From: Leisingera thetidis
GTDB lineage: Bacteria; Pseudomonadota; Alphaproteobacteria; Rhodobacterales; Rhodobacteraceae
Reading direction: 5' to 3'
Length of the DNA stretch: 64,000 bases
NCBI RefSeq assembly: GCF_025857195.1
Contig: NZ_CP109787.1
Span: 2,545,501 to 2,609,500, forward strand
The notes beneath the pieces are model-generated. The model searched no databases. It was given only the letters and a program-made list of their open reading frames with translations, and was not told where the DNA came from. This document shows positions 61,413 to 64,000 of this stretch, piece after piece. A program made the position numbers and the translations under genes. Numbering within the stretch: the first letter of the stretch is position 1; each line of letters opens with the position of its first letter.

Positions 61413-61432
61413 ATGTGACATTTTCATGTCAG
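61413..61432 (-). promoter_or_regulatory. PHO-box-like site upstream of the phosphate transporter
   Basis: On the minus strand the 20 bases read CTGACATGAAAATGTCACAT, a close match to the E. coli pstS PHO box (16 of 20 positions by eye). It is also a perfect TGACAT-TTTC-ATGTCA inverted repeat at 61417-61432. It lies about 66 bases before the pit start. In Sinorhizobium PhoB represses orfA-pit; a similar arrangement is inferred here. Confidence 0.5.
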
Positions 61433-61497
61433 ATGCTTGATCCGTGGCCGGACCAGCGTTAGGCGCGTGCGCAGACCTCGGAATCAGGAATGCCACG

Positions 61498-62979
61498 ATG
61501 AGCGATGCAGATCCGCGCACTCAATGGAACACGCTGGATAAGGATCTGAACCGGATCTCCCAGCTCGAGCTGGCCACGGCCTATGCCTCCCGCCCGCTGG
61601 TGGCGCCCGGCATCGCGCTGGCCTTCATCGTGCTGGCAGGCCTCGGCGCCGGCGTGTTCTTCGGCGGCTCGGCGATGAGCATGGTGGTGGTCGCCGCCGC
61701 CGCCTTCGGCGCCTATATGGCGATCAACATCGGCGCCAATGACGTTGCCAACAACATGGGGCCGGCGGTGGGCGCCAATGCCCTGACCATGGGCGGCGCC
61801 ATCGTGATCGCCGCCATTGCCGAAAGCGCCGGCGCGCTGCTGGCGGGCGGCGATGTGGTCTCGACCATTTCCAAGGGCATCATCGACCCGGCTGCAGTCA
61901 GCAGCAGCAGTATCTTCATCTGGGCGATGATGGCGGCGCTGATCTCCTCGGCGCTGTGGGTGAACCTGGCCACCTGGGTCGGCGCGCCGGTCTCCACCAC
62001 CCATTCGGTGGTCGGCGGCGTGCTGGGCGCCGGCGTGGCCGCCGCGGGAACCGCCGCGGTGAACTGGCCCACCATGGGCAAGATCGCCGCCAGCTGGGTG
62101 ATCTCTCCGGTGCTGGGCGGGGTCATCGCCGCGCTTTTCCTGGCCTTCATCAAGGCCAAGATCATCTACCAGGAGGACAAGATCGCCGCCGCCCGCCGCT
62201 GGGTGCCGGTGCTGGTGGGGATCATGGCCGGCGCCTTTGCCGCCTATCTGGCGCTGAAGGGTTTGAAGCGGATCGTCAAGATCGACCTCGAGACCGCACT
62301 GCTGATCGGCGCCGGCACCGGCGCGCTGTCCTATGTGATCACCGCGCCGCTGATCAAGCGCCAGTCCGAGGGCATGGAGAACCGCAACAAGTCGCTGAAG
62401 GCGCTGTTCGGCCTGCCGCTGGTGATCTCGGCCGCGCTGCTGTCCTTTGCCCATGGCGCCAATGACGTGGCCAATGCGGTCGGCCCGCTGGCCGCCATCG
62501 TGCATGCGACCGAGTTCGGCGATTTCGCCACCAAAGTGGCAATCCCGACCTGGGTGATGGTGATCGGCGCCTTCGGGATTTCCTTCGGCCTGTTCCTGTT
62601 CGGCCCCAAGCTGATCCGCATGGTCGGCAGCCAGATCACCAAGCTCAATCCGATGCGCGCCTACTGCGTGTCGCTGTCGGCCGCCATCACCGTGATCGTG
62701 GCCAGCTGGCTGGGCCTGCCGGTCTCCTCCACCCATATTGCGGTGGGTGCGGTGTTCGGCGTCGGTTTTTTCCGCGAATGGCACATGGAGCGCCGCCTGA
62801 AGAAAACCGCCGAAGGCCGCCCGCCGGAAAAGCGCATCGCGCCGGAGGAACGCCGCCGCCGCAAGCTGGTGCGCCGCAGCCACTTCATGACCATCGTGGC
62901 CGCCTGGGTGATCACCGTGCCTGCCGCGGCACTGCTGTCGGCGGTGATCTACCTGCTGCTCAACACCTTCGTCGGCTGA
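61498..62979 (+). CDS. pit: Inorganic phosphate transporter, PiT family
   Basis: A 493-residue PHO4-type permease. The two halves carry the hallmark repeats: NIGANDVANNMGPAVGANA and AHGANDVANAVGPLA. About ten membrane helices; a long central cytoplasmic segment lies between. PiT transporters are low-affinity, metal-phosphate/proton symporters expressed when phosphate is plentiful. ATG 61498 was chosen over a longer frame because MSDADPRTQWNTL fits the family. The GC-rich hairpin at 63023 follows the gene. Confidence 0.95.
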   Translation: MSDADPRTQWNTLDKDLNRISQLELATAYASRPLVAPGIALAFIVLAGLGAGVFFGGSAMSMVVVAAAAFGAYMAINIGANDVANNMGPAVGANALTMGGAIVIAAIAESAGALLAGGDVVSTISKGIIDPAAVSSSSIFIWAMMAALISSALWVNLATWVGAPVSTTHSVVGGVLGAGVAAAGTAAVNWPTMGKIAASWVISPVLGGVIAALFLAFIKAKIIYQEDKIAAARRWVPVLVGIMAGAFAAYLALKGLKRIVKIDLETALLIGAGTGALSYVITAPLIKRQSEGMENRNKSLKALFGLPLVISAALLSFAHGANDVANAVGPLAAIVHATEFGDFATKVAIPTWVMVIGAFGISFGLFLFGPKLIRMVGSQITKLNPMRAYCVSLSAAITVIVASWLGLPVSSTHIAVGAVFGVGFFREWHMERRLKKTAEGRPPEKRIAPEERRRRKLVRRSHFMTIVAAWVITVPAAALLSAVIYLLLNTFVG

Positions 62980-63022
62980 GACCCAGGCCTCTCCGGCTGA
63001 CCACGCTTCACCAAGCACCCCC

Positions 63023-63044
63023 GCCCGCCGCGCCAGCGGCGGGC
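63023..63044. terminator. GC-rich hairpin downstream of pit
   Basis: GCCCGCCGC (63023-63031) pairs perfectly with GCGGCGGGC (63036-63044) across GCCA. It lacks a T run, so termination is possible but not certain. Confidence 0.45.
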
Positions 63045-63135
63045 ACGCGCCTGTCCGCCCGGGCAGACACGCACCGTGTTTCTCAACCCTGTATTTATTC
63101 CGTAGAAGCCTCTCCCAGCGGGGCGGTTCCCTGCG

Positions 63136-63855
63136 TCAGAACCGCTCCACCCAGGGCCGCAGCACCAGCTCGTCGCTCCAGGCGGAACGGTGCTGGCCGA
63201 TCAGATGCATGTATTCCCGCGCAATCGCATCCGGGTCGAGCATGCTGTCCGGATTGTCCGCGGCCTCAACCCGTTCGGGGCGGGCGGCATTGCGGATGCC
63301 GCCGTCGATATTGACCCAGGCGACATGGATGCCCTTGGGGTGCAGCTCCCGCGCCATCGCCTGCGCCAGGCCGCGCTGCGCGAACTTGCCCATCGCAAAA
63401 GGAGCGGACCGGGCAAACCCCTTCACCCCGGCCGAGGCGCCGGTGAACAGGATGGTGCCCAGCCGCCCGTCCGCGGGCTGCTGCGCCAGCATCCGCCGCG
63501 CCGCCGCCTGCCCCAGCAGAAAGGCGCCATAGGCGGTGACCTCCACGGCCTTGCGCACGGCATCAGGGTCCAGCTCCGCAAGCGCCCCGCGCACCCGGGC
63601 CGAGGGGTTGTAGCAGGCGACCCGCAGATCGCCCTGCACCCCTTCCACCAGCCGCCGGATCCCCTCCGCATCGGTGCCGTCGAGCGGATGCAGCTCTGCC
63701 CCGGTCTCAGCCGCCAGCGCCTCCAGCTTGCCGGTGCTGCGCGCCGCAAGGTGCAGCGCATAGCCGTCGCGCGACAGCGCCCGGGCAAAGGAGGCGGACA
63801 GGCCCGCCCCGGCCCCAACGATCAGCGCAACCGGTTTCGATGATGTCTCTGCCAT
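63136..63855 (-). CDS. Short-chain dehydrogenase/reductase family protein lacking the catalytic tyrosine
   Basis: A 239-residue Rossmann-fold SDR with the cofactor motif ALIVGAGAGLSASFARAL (Gly-rich loop of the TGxxxGxG type in altered form). The active-site serine is in LFTGASAGV, but the Y-x-x-x-K motif is replaced by FAMGK (Phe at the tyrosine position). Either a variant mechanism or a structural/regulatory role is possible. ATG 63855 was chosen as MAETSSKPVALIVG. It ends before the palindrome-rich region of pit, to which it is convergent. Confidence 0.85.
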   Translation of the reverse strand: MAETSSKPVALIVGAGAGLSASFARALSRDGYALHLAARSTGKLEALAAETGAELHPLDGTDAEGIRRLVEGVQGDLRVACYNPSARVRGALAELDPDAVRKAVEVTAYGAFLLGQAAARRMLAQQPADGRLGTILFTGASAGVKGFARSAPFAMGKFAQRGLAQAMARELHPKGIHVAWVNIDGGIRNAARPERVEAADNPDSMLDPDAIAREYMHLIGQHRSAWSDELVLRPWVERF

Positions 63856-63951
63856 GCCGGGGCCTCCTCTGCTGCGGCACTGGAAGGCGGGCGGCAAACC
63901 CGCCCCGGTTCAAGGACCCGCAGGCACGGGCCCTTGCGCCATCTTTGCGGC

Positions 63952-64000
63952 TCAGGCGGGCGCAGCTGCCGGCAGCTGCGCAAGAACCTCCGACGCGGGC
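63952..64000 (-). CDS. C-terminal fragment of an unidentified protein at the window edge
   Basis: The last 15 codons of a minus-strand frame end with a TGA complement at 63952-63954. The translation EVLAQLPAAAPA is a typical low-complexity protein C-terminus. Too little is present to name a family. It lies upstream of the SDR gene in the same direction, so it could be a co-transcribed neighbour. Confidence 0.4.
   Translation of the reverse strand, partial: PASEVLAQLPAAAPA

Overview
The window looks like a chromosomal segment of a marine alphaproteobacterium of the Rhodobacteraceae (the Roseobacter group: Leisingera, Phaeobacter or Ruegeria-like). The reasons are high GC coding with strong third-position bias, protein sequences typical of that group (a class I fructose-bisphosphate aldolase, EF-P with a conserved small neighbour, a TIGR04283-type glycosyltransferase, MeaB), and several enzymes for degrading methylated amines. 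Genus and replicon are inferences. I saw no tRNA, rRNA, CRISPR array, insertion sequence or integrase.

Left arm (1-16.9 kb): mostly housekeeping and general metabolism. A Co-type nitrile hydratase (alpha, then beta cut by the window edge) diverges from secG, then come pyrG, a DUF983 protein, a MocR-type regulator, class I aldolase, two tiny overlapping genes, a crotonase-family enzyme, a strictosidine-synthase-like protein, two PLP aminotransferases, an MsbA-like ABC exporter, a glycosyltransferase, ygfZ and a fructosamine-kinase-like protein.

Centre (17-40.5 kb): a coherent accessory block, apparently for uptake and stepwise demethylation of betaine-like compounds. It holds a periplasmic binding protein with a hybrid sensor kinase; an operon with an OpuA/ProU-type importer (binding protein, ATPase, and one long ORF with two permease domains) ending in an unusual fusion of two DUF1989-like segments with a GcvT-like module; an OmpR-type response regulator; and two regulator-linked modules. 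Each module pairs a GcvT-fused FAD dehydrogenase (dimethylglycine/sarcosine dehydrogenase type) with an MttB-superfamily methyltransferase that reads through without a pyrrolysine codon. The first module also carries an Ldh-family imino-acid reductase-like enzyme and a D-amino-acid-dehydrogenase-like flavoprotein, suggesting a cyclic substrate such as proline betaine. No corrinoid carrier protein or RamA-type activase is present in the window. This block is the best candidate for an undescribed system.

Right arm (41-64 kb): housekeeping again: efp, a conserved small protein, cobQ, a PopZ-like acidic protein, tolC with a PIMT-like methyltransferase, a DksA-like zinc protein, an entericidin-type lipoprotein, lepA, a LysR regulator, a low-molecular-weight phosphatase, a copper chaperone pair, rpmB, an alpha/beta hydrolase, meaB, hrpB, a Nudix protein, a PiT phosphate transporter with a PHO-box-like site, and an SDR. 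Breaks in the pattern are an AT-richer orphan membrane protein at 48.9-50.0 kb and three copies of a short intergenic repeat with constant flanks and a variable hairpin core.
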